From NCBI GenBank assembly GCA_913061115.1, contig CAJXTK010000011.1, positions 1 to 38,220 on the forward strand: a DNA stretch of 38,220 nucleotides. Direction: 5' to 3'. The stretch comes from an uncultured Haliea sp. GTDB lineage: Bacteria > Pseudomonadota > Gammaproteobacteria > Pseudomonadales > Halieaceae. A model generated the notes under the pieces. That model was not told where the DNA came from. It did no database searches and saw only the letters and a list, made by a program, of their open reading frames with translations. Positions 16,851 through 25,282 of the stretch are shown piece by piece; positions within the stretch are counted from its first letter, which is position 1; the number at the start of each line of letters is the position of its first letter. A program made the translations under genes and the position numbers.

Positions 16851-17684
16851 CTATAAGTAACCGCCTGAAGCCAGATCGACCGTAAATTGAGTATCCCACA
16901 CCCTGGACACGCCAGTGTCAAAGCGACCATCACTGTGTAATTCAAGCCAGCGGTAACCCGGCGGCTGATCATCGACTTTAAAACGTTCACTGCCCGGTGC
17001 GAATTGGACACAGGTAGACGGTGATGCCAGTAGTCGCACACCATTGCGAATACGGTCTATTTCCTGATGGACATGGCCCCACAGCACGGCTTTGATGCCG
17101 GTGTAGCGGTCGAGCACTTTAAAAAACGCATCCGCATCGGCGACCCTCTGCTGATCCAGCCATTCACTGCCAATGGCCACCGGCTGATGATGCAGACAGA
17201 CCAGAGTATGTCGTCCCTCCTCCTGCGCGGCCGCCAAAGACCGCTCCAACAACATCAGCTCGGCCTCTCCCAGCTCGCCTCCAACGTGCCCAACAATTTG
17301 GGAATCCAGCAGCAAAATCTGCCAGCGGGGCAGCCTGATTTCTCTGCACAGGCGCGCGGGGGTCGCCGCAACAGCTTCCATCGCCGCTCGATCATCATGA
17401 TTGCCGGGCAGCCAGTAATTGACGGAGGTCAGCTGGTCGAAATAGTCCTGCAGTCGCTCGTAGGCAGCGCCTGCGCCACCATCAGACAGATCTCCGGTAC
17501 CCAGCAGCAGATCAATGTCAGGTCGCTCTTTTTGAACCAGATTGATGACGGCCTGCAACGAATGGTCGGTATCCATGCCTAGCAAAGTGCCTCCGCGCGA
17601 GCGGCAGAGGTGCGTATCGGTCAGTTGCACAAGCTGGACAACCTCACCCTGGACATCGACGGATTCAATATGGTGTTGAGACAT
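16851..17684 (-). CDS. cpdA: 3',5'-cyclic AMP phosphodiesterase CpdA
   Basis: Cytosolic class III phosphodiesterase that hydrolyses cAMP to AMP. The calcineurin-like metallophosphoesterase motifs are complete: QLTDTHL (20-26), LLGTGDLSDGG (60-70), LPGNHDD (92-98), CLHHQPV and GHVHQEID. They supply the Asp/His/Asn ligands of a di-metal centre. Length is 277 residues, like E. coli CpdA (275). It sits 15 bases after the DUF1249 gene and 74 bases before parE, the order seen in Pseudomonas except that the yqiA esterase gene usually found between cpdA and parE is missing. No clear Shine-Dalgarno precedes the ATG at 17684, so coupling to the upstream gene is possible. Confidence 0.94.
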   Translation of the reverse strand: MSQHHIESVDVQGEVVQLVQLTDTHLCRSRGGTLLGMDTDHSLQAVINLVQKERPDIDLLLGTGDLSDGGAGAAYERLQDYFDQLTSVNYWLPGNHDDRAAMEAVAATPARLCREIRLPRWQILLLDSQIVGHVGGELGEAELMLLERSLAAAQEEGRHTLVCLHHQPVAIGSEWLDQQRVADADAFFKVLDRYTGIKAVLWGHVHQEIDRIRNGVRLLASPSTCVQFAPGSERFKVDDQPPGYRWLELHSDGRFDTGVSRVWDTQFTVDLASGGYL

Positions 17685-17699
17685 TGGGGCGCGGCCGCG

Positions 17700-18155
17700 T
17701 TAGGTATCAGTCACGGTCGCGGCGACAACATCAAGCGCGGCACGCCCGTTTTGCAGACAGTGCTCCAACCAGTCTGCCAAAAATCGATTCTGCTGGGACT
17801 TTTCATCCTGCGCAAACATTTGATCATTTGGGTACTGGTATCTGGCCGACACCTGGCGATAAGACTGAAAGGCTCCGACCTCCAACATACGCGCGTCATG
17901 ATAGGCCCTCACTTCGACATTTAATAAGCCCAGCCAGCGGGATTCTGCAGATTGCTGGTGGATATGAAAAATCGTGGTGTAACGACAACGCTCTACAACG
18001 CTCAGTCGGACTTTGGCGGCGCCCACCAAAAGCTCGCGGGAATTACAGTTCTCATAATCAGGAAAGAGGCGTTTCAGGCGGAGATAATTGGCATCACAGA
18101 TCGCATGCAACTCCGTCAAATCCAGTTTAAATAATCGTCTAGTCGAATTTTGCAA
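17700..18155 (-). CDS. yqiB: DUF1249 protein (YqiB family)
   Basis: Conserved protein of 151 residues with no assigned function. Family signs are the start (DLTELHAICDANYLRLKRLF), the hydrophobic strand LSVVERCRYTTIFHI, LNVEVRAYHDARMLEV, and the tail YPNDQMFAQDEKSQQNRFLA followed by WLEHCL. In many gammaproteobacteria it lies between nudF and cpdA; here it is directly upstream of cpdA, and nudF is absent, replaced by the divergent tolC. It heads the minus-strand run DUF1249–cpdA–parE–ykgJ-like. Confidence 0.88.
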   Translation of the reverse strand: MQNSTRRLFKLDLTELHAICDANYLRLKRLFPDYENCNSRELLVGAAKVRLSVVERCRYTTIFHIHQQSAESRWLGLLNVEVRAYHDARMLEVGAFQSYRQVSARYQYPNDQMFAQDEKSQQNRFLADWLEHCLQNGRAALDVVAATVTDT

Positions 18156-18318
18156 AACTTTGCCCAGGCGTTCGGCCCTTGTAAGTGGATAAAAACTGCC
18201 GCGTTATGGAGAACTTTTGACCATAAACGGCCACAGCGCTGTTCTTAAGATGGCACAAATGACCCCGAACTGCACCCTTTGCATGACAGTTTCAATGTAT
18301 GCAGAGTTCGCGAGAGGC

Positions 18319-18327
18319 TGGTACAAT
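18319..18327 (+). promoter_or_regulatory. extended -10 promoter of tolC
   Basis: TGGTACAAT is an extended -10 (TGn plus TACAAT), 42 bases before the ATG at 18370. No good -35 is seen, which extended -10 promoters tolerate. Consensus inference only. Confidence 0.4.
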
Positions 18328-18369
18328 CACGTGCTCAAAAATAGCGAATTCTCTTTCAGGAATTGTTGC

Positions 18370-19791
18370 ATGAAAAATCTGGTTATTGCGCTTTCATCTC
18401 TGGCATTCTTTCTCTCATCTGTCAGTTTACAAGCAGACTCATTGAGTGATATCTACCAGTTGGCGCTACAAAATGACGCTCAGCTGAAGTCAGAAGAAGC
18501 GGTCTATCTAGCGAGACGGGAAACCGAAAATCTTAGCCGCTCTGCACTGCTTCCGCAAGTGGGCGCCTCCTATTCCTACCAGAACTCAGACGGGGATACG
18601 GATGGCCTTGGCCCAATTTTTAGCGAAGACGGCATCATTATTGACGATACGTTCACCAACCGCGATATCAATACCGAGGGTTACGTTATTTCCCTCAATC
18701 AAACGTTATTCGATTTGTCAGCATGGTTCAGTTTTCAATCGGGCAAGCAAGTCACCAAAGAGGCCGAGGCCACTTTTGCCGCGAACCAGCAGAATCTGAT
18801 CGTTAGAGTCGTAGAAGCCTACCTTCTAGTACTGCGCGCACAGGACAATCTGGCGGCCTCACAGGCGCAGGAGCGCGCATTCGAGCGCCAGTTAGAGCAG
18901 ACCCAGCAGCGCTTCGAGGTCGGCCTCATTGCCATCACCGACGTGTATGAAGCGCAGGCCGCTAGAGACCTTGCTCAGGTGGAGCGCATTGTGGACGAAA
19001 ATGATGTATCCGTTGCACTGGAGCGGCTCTCGGTGCTGACTGGCCAACGGCAAAGCAACCTCAACGTGCTGGTAGAAGACTTCAAAATTCGTCCACCAGA
19101 CCCTATTGATCGTGCTGCCTGGGTCGATTTCGCGCTGCAAAATAACTTTGAGCTTCTGGCCTCTACCTACAGAGAAGAGGCGGCACGCCAAACGGCCAAG
19201 GCGAACAAAATGGAACATGCCCCCAAGGTTAACGGCGGCTATGAGTATTCTGACTTTGACGTCGACGGGGACATCTATGTCGAGCCCGATACCGGCATCA
19301 ATAGTCCCCCCGATAGCAGCCTCAAAGAGCACATGTGGCGGGTAACCCTCAGCGTTCCACTCTACAGCGGTGGTGCGATCAGCGCCAACCGACGACGCGC
19401 GGCCCAGGAATTCAGCGCCGCACGGGAGCAGCGCATTAACCTCTCACGCAACACAGTCACCAACACGCGATCCCTGCATATGACGGTACTCAGTGATGTA
19501 TCGCGCATCGCGGCGCGCAAACAAAGCATTATTTCTTCAAAGAGTTCTGTAGATGCTACGCAGGCCGGTTACGAAGTGGGAACGCGCAACGTGGTCGATG
19601 TACTCAATGCCCAAAATACGTTGTTCCGGGCGGAACGTGATTACGCCAACAGCCGTTACGACTACATTCTTAACCTGATGCGCCTGAACGAAAATGCCGG
19701 ACTGCTCAGCCCGGCAGACATTCTCAAACTGGACGCCTTTCTCGTACCTCCCACCTCACCATCGGCCAAATCCGTTATCGGATCACCGTAA
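18370..19791 (+). CDS. tolC: outer-membrane channel protein TolC
   Basis: Trimeric outer-membrane channel-tunnel for type I secretion and RND/ABC efflux. From ATG 18370 the protein has 473 residues and a signal peptide of about 22 (cleavage near LQA/DSLSD). Next come SDIYQLALQNDAQLKSEEA, the typical first OEP helix, and the second half-repeat with YRVxL-like strands (WRVTLSVPLYSGG). The C-terminal GYEVGTRNVVDVLNAQNTLF and the YDYILNLMRLNENAGLLSPADI segment identify TolC over other OEPs. A longer frame opens at 18217, but the ATG with AGG at 18358-18360 gives the export signal. A methyltransferase gene follows after 18 bases and may be co-transcribed. Confidence 0.95.
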   Translation: MKNLVIALSSLAFFLSSVSLQADSLSDIYQLALQNDAQLKSEEAVYLARRETENLSRSALLPQVGASYSYQNSDGDTDGLGPIFSEDGIIIDDTFTNRDINTEGYVISLNQTLFDLSAWFSFQSGKQVTKEAEATFAANQQNLIVRVVEAYLLVLRAQDNLAASQAQERAFERQLEQTQQRFEVGLIAITDVYEAQAARDLAQVERIVDENDVSVALERLSVLTGQRQSNLNVLVEDFKIRPPDPIDRAAWVDFALQNNFELLASTYREEAARQTAKANKMEHAPKVNGGYEYSDFDVDGDIYVEPDTGINSPPDSSLKEHMWRVTLSVPLYSGGAISANRRRAAQEFSAAREQRINLSRNTVTNTRSLHMTVLSDVSRIAARKQSIISSKSSVDATQAGYEVGTRNVVDVLNAQNTLFRAERDYANSRYDYILNLMRLNENAGLLSPADILKLDAFLVPPTSPSAKSVIGSP

Positions 19792-19809
19792 AAAAGGACG
19801 TTGCGCCGT

Positions 19810-20427
19810 ATGATCCCCGACCTGCCCGCTGACATTGACCAGATCAAGGGATTCCTTGCCGCGGATGAGGCACAGGCACTGTTCGAGCAGGCCCTTCGGG
19901 CCAGCACCATGGGGCCGGTACTGGAAATCGGCAGCTACTGTGGCAAGTCCACCATTTACTTAGGGCTGGCTTGTCGCACTAACAACAGCACGGTATTTGC
20001 GCTAGACCACCACCGCGGTTCGGAAGAACACCAACAAGGCGAATTTTTTCACGACCCTGACCTCTACGACGCCGGCGAGGGCGTCATGGATACCTTTCGA
20101 GAGTTTCGTCGCAATATGCGTCGGGCAGGACTGGACGAAGTGGTGGTGCCCGTTGTGGCCGGCTCAGAGGCGGCGGCTAGACACTGGCAGACGCCATTGG
20201 CAATGGTCTTTATCGATGGTGGACACAGTCTAGAGGCGGCGCTCACAGACTACCGCTGCTGGATGCCACATTTGATGCGCGGTGGCGTGCTGGCGATACA
20301 CGATCTGTTCGACGACCCACACAAGGGTGGCCAAGCGCCCTATGCGGTCTATCGCATGGCACTGGCGTCTGGTCTGTTTGAAAGCCTAGGGCAAGTCAAC
20401 AGCTTAGGTTTGTTACTGCGTCTTTAG
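19810..20427 (+). CDS. class I SAM-dependent methyltransferase (Methyltransf_24 type)
   Basis: Predicted methyltransferase of 205 residues. The SAM-binding motif I is VLEIGSYCGKSTIYLG (37-52), motif II contains VFALDHH (62-68), and FIDGGHS (134-140) is the conserved block of this subfamily, followed by GGVLAIHDLF (158-167). Relatives act on sugars or small molecules, often in glycan or antibiotic clusters. I chose ATG 19810 over the TTG at 19801 because AAGGA (19794-19798) is 11 bases before the former and only 2 before the latter. It follows tolC by 18 bases and converges, 18 bases apart, on the toroid gene of the glycosyltransferase cluster. Substrate unknown. Confidence 0.8.
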   Translation: MIPDLPADIDQIKGFLAADEAQALFEQALRASTMGPVLEIGSYCGKSTIYLGLACRTNNSTVFALDHHRGSEEHQQGEFFHDPDLYDAGEGVMDTFREFRRNMRRAGLDEVVVPVVAGSEAAARHWQTPLAMVFIDGGHSLEAALTDYRCWMPHLMRGGVLAIHDLFDDPHKGGQAPYAVYRMALASGLFESLGQVNSLGLLLRL

Positions 20428-20445
20428 CCTTACACAGACCCGACA

Positions 20446-21525
20446 TTAGTCAACTAAACTCCGACGCTCAGAAACATCGTCAGCAGGCTGATCCAACAAG
20501 CGCACACTGCAAAATAACCCAGCGGCCGGTGTGTGCTTGGTAAGCGCATCGGCTGCTAACAGAATGGCTGCGGCGGTCCAAGTAGGCCTTTCGTCGGGCC
20601 ACAGCAAATCCTCAACCAGTTGGTAACCGGTCCAATAAGAGCCGTCACTGGCGCGCCACTGCTGCAGCCAGCTGTAAACCTCGACTGCGCGTGCATGATC
20701 CCCAGCGGCTAACAAGGCCATAACCAGCTCACAGGTTTCAGCAATCGTCACCCAAGGCTGCTGCTTCTCACAGCGGCACCCAAGCTTGTCCTCTACAAAC
20801 TCATCCCAACGCGACACAAGACGAGCGCGAGCGTCAGCTCCGGTATAGACACCAGTTAACACGGGGTAAAACCAGTCCATGGAATAGCGTGACTTGGTTT
20901 CCCACGTTCGATCAAACCGCTCCGGCTTCTGGCGCAAGGCTTTGCCCAAACGATCGCGCGCGATCAACCAATGGGTGCGACCTTCACCGAGCGTCACGGC
21001 GATGTTGTGTGCGCACTCCAGGCTTTTGTAAATCGAACTACAACCCGTCACCAACGCATCACCCTTGGGCTTCCCGGCACCATCCACGGCCCAGTCAATT
21101 TCCCCATGCTCGGACTGCAGAGACAGCACGAAGCCTATCGATTTATCGACCATCGGCCACATTGCTTGCAGAAAGTCGTTATCAGCACTGATTAAATAAT
21201 GGTGCCACACACCGGTGGCGATGTAGGCAACAAAGTTGGACTCACGCCGACCGGCATTATCGATTTCCTGCCCACGATAGGATGCCCACCAACTGCCGTC
21301 TTCTAGCTGCATTTCGGCCAGCCACTGATAGGCTTTACGAGCCGCGTCCAGCTCTCCGCCGATGGACAGGCCCATTGCCGACTCCACATGATCCCAAGGA
21401 TCAGTATATCCGCCGTCAAACCAAGGAATCTCGCCGCTGTCGCGCTGGCAGCCGAGAATAAAGTCTACGGTCGGACGCAGGAACTCCTCTGGGAATAAGC
21501 CTGGGCTAAGATATAAACCACTCAT
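20446..21525 (-). CDS. alpha/alpha-toroid protein of the prenyltransferase/squalene-cyclase fold, function unknown
   Basis: Predicted soluble helical-barrel protein of 359 residues. Four QW-like repeats occur: 21-35 (DFILGCQRDSGEIPW), 66-80 (YQWLAEMQLEDGSWW), 131-145 (GFVLSLQSEHGEIDW) and 284-299 (YSWLQQWRASDGSYW). These stabilise terpene cyclases and the prenyltransferase beta subunit. The DxDD-type catalytic acid of hopene cyclases is absent, no clear zinc triad of protein prenyltransferases is visible, and there is no signal peptide. Database labels such as prenyltransferase may therefore mislead; a glycan-binding or glycosidase-like (six-hairpin) role is equally possible. Its ATG overlaps the stop of the preceding methyltransferase (ATGA), showing tight coupling. 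Confidence 0.75.
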   Translation of the reverse strand: MSGLYLSPGLFPEEFLRPTVDFILGCQRDSGEIPWFDGGYTDPWDHVESAMGLSIGGELDAARKAYQWLAEMQLEDGSWWASYRGQEIDNAGRRESNFVAYIATGVWHHYLISADNDFLQAMWPMVDKSIGFVLSLQSEHGEIDWAVDGAGKPKGDALVTGCSSIYKSLECAHNIAVTLGEGRTHWLIARDRLGKALRQKPERFDRTWETKSRYSMDWFYPVLTGVYTGADARARLVSRWDEFVEDKLGCRCEKQQPWVTIAETCELVMALLAAGDHARAVEVYSWLQQWRASDGSYWTGYQLVEDLLWPDERPTWTAAAILLAADALTKHTPAAGLFCSVRLLDQPADDVSERRSLVD

Positions 21526-22253
21526 GATTTGGCCTCCTTGCGAAAATACATCACGACACTTTTACCCATAAACGGGTTCATGCACCTCTCCAATATCCGA
21601 GTCAGCGCTGGATTCTCCATTAAGTCCCATACCAAAAAGCGATGGTATTGAGTGACCAGCCAGTTTGTGTCCTGATTTTTCCAAAACAGGCACTTTAGCC
21701 ACCAAAAAGGCACGTGCAGCGCATGCGCCCAATGATGGTGGTAATGTTTAAACCCTAAATGTTCAATTTCCGCGCGCAGCTCATTACTGCGAAAAATACG
21801 CAGATGACCGCCGGGCACATTGTAATAGCCCTCACTCAACGCCCAACATATTTGCTCTGGCCACCGACGCGGAACGCTTGCACAAAAAAGGCCGCCGGGC
21901 TTCAGCACTCGCTCTATCTCAACCAATGCGCAGTGATAATCAGGGATGTGTTCTAACACCTCGCTACAAATAACCTTGTCAAAGGTATTGTCCGCGAAGG
22001 GCAATTCCAGTGCGCTAGCAGAAGACAAGCCAAAGGACTTAGCATCGTTGTCAGGCTCAGCAAAGTCGACAAACCGCTCACGGGTTATTTTCAGATCATT
22101 CAGAGACAGATCCACTCCGACAGACTGCACATCGGCCTCAACATAAGCCGATATCACGTGGCGACCCTCGCCACAGCCAAGGTCCAGAACGATGTCGCCC
22201 GGCTTGAGGGGCAGGCGGGCGAAGTCAACCGTCTTCACGGGCCAATACCTCAT
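21522..22253 (-). CDS. class I SAM-dependent methyltransferase (Methyltransf_11 type)
   Basis: Predicted methyltransferase of 243 residues. Motif I is IVLDLGCGEGRHVI (21-34), motif II SVGVDLSLNDL, then FDKVICSEVLEHIPDY, the motif IV region with the His common to this family, and RVLKPGGLFCASVPR. The C-terminal half is rich in aromatic residues (HHHWAHALHVPFWWLKCLFW) and may touch the membrane or a lipid-linked substrate (inference). It overlaps the glycosyltransferase gene by 29 bases and the toroid gene by 4, so the three are one translational unit. The methyl acceptor is probably the product of the glycosyltransferase, but this is not shown by sequence. Confidence 0.85.
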   Translation of the reverse strand: MRYWPVKTVDFARLPLKPGDIVLDLGCGEGRHVISAYVEADVQSVGVDLSLNDLKITRERFVDFAEPDNDAKSFGLSSASALELPFADNTFDKVICSEVLEHIPDYHCALVEIERVLKPGGLFCASVPRRWPEQICWALSEGYYNVPGGHLRIFRSNELRAEIEHLGFKHYHHHWAHALHVPFWWLKCLFWKNQDTNWLVTQYHRFLVWDLMENPALTRILERCMNPFMGKSVVMYFRKEAKS

Positions 22254-23631
22254 TGTAATACTCTGTCATCTGCTTGGCGCAGACCTGCCAGCAAAAATTC
22301 TCTTCAATGCGCTGTTTCCCTCGGGCGCCCAGCTCGGCACGCGCGGTTGGGTCCTGCAGCAACGCATCAATCGCTTCTACCAAAGCATCAACATTTTTTA
22401 CCGGCACGATCACTCCGGCATCACCCACCACTTCAGGTAAGGCACCGCCATCAGTGGACACCACAGGAACACCGCACGCCATGGCTTCGCCTGCGGGCAG
22501 GCCAAAGCCCTCATACACTGAAGGCACTATTGCGATCGCAGCCTCGGCGTAATACCTCACCATCTGCTCAGTGCTGATGCCTTTGACAAATTGCACCTTG
22601 TCCGCCAGGCCCAGACGATGCACCAGTCTTTCCGTCTGGCCGCCAGGATTGGGCTTGCTGATCAGCAGCAGCTCTAGGTCTGGGTATCGCTTAAGCAGCA
22701 GCGCATAGGCATGCAACAGGTAACGTAGGCCCTTGAGTGGGGCATCTGCAGAGCAGGTGGCCATCAGGCGCAACGGATTACGCACCACACCCGGCAGAGG
22801 CTTGAAGGTGTCGATATCAATGCCGTTGTGCGCCACGCTAATACCCGCCGGCTGCAAACCGAAATCTCGGGCGATGTCCTGACGAGAGCAATCCGACACC
22901 GTCACAATATTATGCAACTGCTTGATCACTTTTTGCTGCATATTCAAGAAAGAGTGCCAACGCCGAATAAACAGACGCTCTCTCCAGTTGCGAGCAGCGC
23001 CCAGCGCAATACGTAAATCGCTGGTGATGGGATGATGGACCGTCGTCACCAGTGGCAGACCCATATCTTGGATATCCAGCATGCCGTAACTGAGGCTCTG
23101 ATTATCATGGATCAGGTCGTAATGATGGCCGTGCTGACGCAAATATTTTGCCGCTCGACGCCCAAACGTTTGCGGCTCGGCAAAGCCGCCGGTCAATTGA
23201 CTTAGCCACTCGATGATATTGCTCATGGACGTCAGGTGATGCGGGCGCAAGGACGTTAGCCCATTTTCAAACAAATCCAGACTAGGTAGCTCTATGAGTC
23301 GAACGCGCGGATCCAGGTGAGGGTAGGGCGGGCCAGAAATGACATCGACGGTATGACCTGCTTCGACCAGCGCCTTGCTAAGGTAGCGCATGTAAACGCC
23401 CTGACCACCGGCATGGGGCTGACTGCGATAGCCGAGCAACGCAATACGCAATGGGCCGCCCAGCGCCGCCGCTTTCGCGGAAGCCGTTGCTCCATCTGCC
23501 GGCGTTGTATCTGCCGGCTCTGTACCTTGATGCCAGATAGTGGCGTCCTCATTATAATTACGTGTTGAAACCAATGTGGCTACGCGAGCGTATCTCGCTG
23601 GCTTAAGAGCATCAGCGCACTGTGATGGCAT
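22225..23631 (-). CDS. family 4 glycosyltransferase
   Basis: GT-B, retaining glycosyltransferase that uses a nucleotide sugar. The conserved fold begins near residue 60 with LRIALLGYRSQPHAGGQGVY, the donor/acceptor loop. GPPYPHLDPRVRLIELPSLD follows, then TTVHHPI, VAHNGID and the YEGFGLPAGEAMACGVPVVS segment near residues 370-390 with the E-x7-E catalytic motif. There is no transmembrane segment, so it acts at the cytoplasmic face. The first 60 residues are low-complexity Ala/Thr-rich and unlike the family. The start at ATG 23631 has no Shine-Dalgarno and lies in a hairpin-rich leader, so the real start may be further in. First gene of GT4–methyltransferase–toroid; the dTDP-rhamnose genes next door suggest a possible donor. 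Confidence 0.88.
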   Translation of the reverse strand: MPSQCADALKPARYARVATLVSTRNYNEDATIWHQGTEPADTTPADGATASAKAAALGGPLRIALLGYRSQPHAGGQGVYMRYLSKALVEAGHTVDVISGPPYPHLDPRVRLIELPSLDLFENGLTSLRPHHLTSMSNIIEWLSQLTGGFAEPQTFGRRAAKYLRQHGHHYDLIHDNQSLSYGMLDIQDMGLPLVTTVHHPITSDLRIALGAARNWRERLFIRRWHSFLNMQQKVIKQLHNIVTVSDCSRQDIARDFGLQPAGISVAHNGIDIDTFKPLPGVVRNPLRLMATCSADAPLKGLRYLLHAYALLLKRYPDLELLLISKPNPGGQTERLVHRLGLADKVQFVKGISTEQMVRYYAEAAIAIVPSVYEGFGLPAGEAMACGVPVVSTDGGALPEVVGDAGVIVPVKNVDALVEAIDALLQDPTARAELGARGKQRIEENFCWQVCAKQMTEYYNEVLAREDG

Positions 23632-23656
23632 TGATGTTCTGGGAGCCCAGCAAAAA

Positions 23657-23698
23657 GGGGCTAGATTTTAATCACCTACTGGTTAAAAATCCAGCCCT
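23657..23698 (-). terminator. terminator-like hairpin in the leader of the glycosyltransferase operon
   Basis: On the minus strand a long imperfect stem forms (23698-23683 with 23671-23657; GGGCT/AGCCC and GATTTT/AAAATC arms, one mismatch, one bulge, 11-base loop). It is followed by C and five Ts, the form of an intrinsic terminator. It ends 25 bases before the GT4 start codon, so it could act as an attenuator. A second short inverted repeat, CTGGGAGCCCAG (23639-23650), lies between it and the ATG. Confidence 0.5.
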
Positions 23699-23756
23699 GA
23701 TGCACCGAAGTGCCACCTTAAGCCCCCCATATTGGCCAATGACAAGCTTATACCCC

Positions 23757-23762
23757 TATAAT
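23757..23762 (+). promoter_or_regulatory. -10 box of rmlA
   Basis: A perfect TATAAT lies 30 bases before the rmlA ATG. TTGGCC at 23732-23737 could be a weak -35 with a 19-base spacer. AGGAAA at 23779-23784 is the ribosome site. Confidence 0.5.
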
Positions 23763-23791
23763 GCGCGGTTTAGGCACTAGGAAATCGCTAA

Positions 23792-24676
23792 ATGACAACG
23801 ATGGCGTATAAAGGCCTCATTCTTGCGGGCGGCTCAGGAACCCGACTGCACCCGCTGACCAGCACGGTCAGTAAGCAGCTGATGCCAATCTACGATAAGC
23901 CCATGATTTACTACCCTTTGGCCACCCTCATGCTGGCCGGTATCCGCGATATTCTGATCATTACCACGCCGCGCGACCAGCTCGCCTTCAGTGCGTTGCT
24001 CGGGGACGGCTCCACCTGGGGAATCAATATCAGCTACGCGGTACAACCCAGCCCGGATGGACTGGCACAGGCATTCATTCTAGGAGAGACCTTTATTGGC
24101 AAGTCCCCTGCCAGCCTGGTGCTAGGTGACAACATCTTCTACGGCGGGGGCTTTTCTCAAACATTGACCCATGCTGCCAGTCGCGACTCTGGGGCCTCCG
24201 TGTTTGCTTACTATGTGCAAGACCCGGAGCGCTACGGTGTCATCAGCTTCAACGCCAATGGCGTGGCCCAAGACATTGAAGAAAAACCGACCAACCCAAA
24301 GTCACATTACGCTGTGACCGGTCTGTACTTCTACGATAACGATGTGGTGGATATCGCCAAAGACGTGCGACCCTCGCATCGAGGTGAACTGGAAATCACC
24401 GACATCAATAGAGCGTATCTGGAACGCGGCGACCTGCACGTTGAGGTCATGAGTCGCGGCACCGCCTGGTTGGATACCGGCACTCACAACTCCCTGTTAG
24501 ATGCCGCCAACTTTATCCGTGTGGTTGAAGAGCGCCAGGGGCTGAAAATTTGCTGCCCCGAGGAAGTGGCCTATCGCAAGGGCTACATCAGCGCAGAGCA
24601 GCTGCTAGCACTGGCTAAACCGCTGGAAAAAAGTGGTTATGGGCTCTATCTAAAAGGCCTACTTAATGATGGTTGA
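23792..24676 (+). CDS. rmlA: glucose-1-phosphate thymidylyltransferase
   Basis: First step of dTDP-L-rhamnose synthesis: glucose-1-phosphate plus dTTP gives dTDP-glucose. The 294 residues equal the usual 290-295. The nucleotide-binding loop is [16 protein letters not shown] (8-23). [20 protein letters not shown] is near-invariant in Rml[14 protein letters not shown] carries the metal-binding Asp, and [10 protein letters not shown] and TAWLDTGTH are sugar-site segments. The enzyme is usually feedback-inhibited by dTDP-rhamnose. A second in-frame ATG at 23801 could also serve, but AGGAAA is spaced 7 bases from 23792. rmlC follows after 11 bases. Confidence 0.97.
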   Translation: MTTMAYKGLILAGGSGTRLHPLTSTVSKQLMPIYDKPMIYYPLATLMLAGIRDILIITTPRDQLAFSALLGDGSTWGINISYAVQPSPDGLAQAFILGETFIGKSPASLVLGDNIFYGGGFSQTLTHAASRDSGASVFAYYVQDPERYGVISFNANGVAQDIEEKPTNPKSHYAVTGLYFYDNDVVDIAKDVRPSHRGELEITDINRAYLERGDLHVEVMSRGTAWLDTGTHNSLLDAANFIRVVEERQGLKICCPEEVAYRKGYISAEQLLALAKPLEKSGYGLYLKGLLNDG

Positions 24677-24687
24677 GCTGTTTTCGC

Positions 24688-25236
24688 ATGAAATTCGTTG
24701 AAACGCCTCTACAGGACGTCTATCTCATAGAACCGACGATCTTTGGCGACCAACGGGGATTTTTTATGGAAACGTGGAACATTGAGACGTTTCGCGAGGC
24801 CGGGTTCGACCTCAATTTTGTGCAGGACAACCACAGTCGGTCATCTCATGGCATATTGAGAGGACTGCACTTTCAGACTGAACATACCCAAGGCAAACTG
24901 GTGCGGGTGACGTCCGGTGAGGTGTTCGATGTCGCAGTGGACCTCAGAAGCCATTCCCCCACTCTTGGGCAGTGGTTCGGGATTAGCCTCAGCGCCGAAA
25001 ACCAGAAAATGCTCTGGGTTCCACCGGGGTTTGCCCATGGCTTCTATGTCACCTCCGATTACGCCGACTTTGTGTACAAATGCACCGATATTTACCATCC
25101 TGCCAGCGAGCAGACTCTGGCCTGGGATGACCCCACCGTGGGAATCCAGTGGCCGGTGCCCGCCGGAGAGACACCGCAATTATCTGCGAAGGATCGCGAA
25201 GGGCTTAACTGGAGTGAAGCGCCCCGCTTCAGTTGA
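24688..25236 (+). CDS. rmlC: dTDP-4-dehydrorhamnose 3,5-epimerase
   Basis: Third step of the rhamnose pathway: epimerises dTDP-4-keto-6-deoxyglucose at C3 and C5. The protein of 182 residues is a cupin-fold dimer in known members. Diagnostic segments are FGDQRGFFMETWN (19-31), NHSRSSHGILRGLHFQ (48-63) with catalytic His61, VDLRSHSPTLGQW, VPPGFAHGFYVTSD (111-124) and DDPTVGIQWP (147-156). ATG 24688 is chosen over a TTG at 24673 because family members start a few residues before the E-P-x-x-F-G-D motif. It ends the plus-strand rmlAC unit and faces rmlB. Confidence 0.95.
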   Translation: MKFVETPLQDVYLIEPTIFGDQRGFFMETWNIETFREAGFDLNFVQDNHSRSSHGILRGLHFQTEHTQGKLVRVTSGEVFDVAVDLRSHSPTLGQWFGISLSAENQKMLWVPPGFAHGFYVTSDYADFVYKCTDIYHPASEQTLAWDDPTVGIQWPVPAGETPQLSAKDREGLNWSEAPRFS

Positions 25237-25252
25237 GTACTCGGCCTAAACT

Positions 25253-25270
25253 ATAGCAAGTAGTTGCTAT
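25253..25270. terminator. hairpin between the converging rmlC and rmlB
   Basis: ATAGCAA (25253-25259) and TTGCTAT (25264-25270) form a 7-bp stem with a GTAG loop. It sits midway in the 46-base convergent gap, where a two-way terminator would be useful, but neither side has a U-run. Confidence 0.3.
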
Positions 25271-25282
25271 TGCGCTAAGGCT

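Noticed and set aside
18217..18369. N-terminal extension of tolC from 18217
   Set aside because: The extension would bury the signal peptide; the ATG at 18370 has a ribosome site and gives a proper export signal.
20446..21525. Calling the toroid gene a squalene-hopene cyclase
   Set aside because: QW-like repeats are present, but the DxDD catalytic motif is absent and the protein is about half the length of a cyclase.
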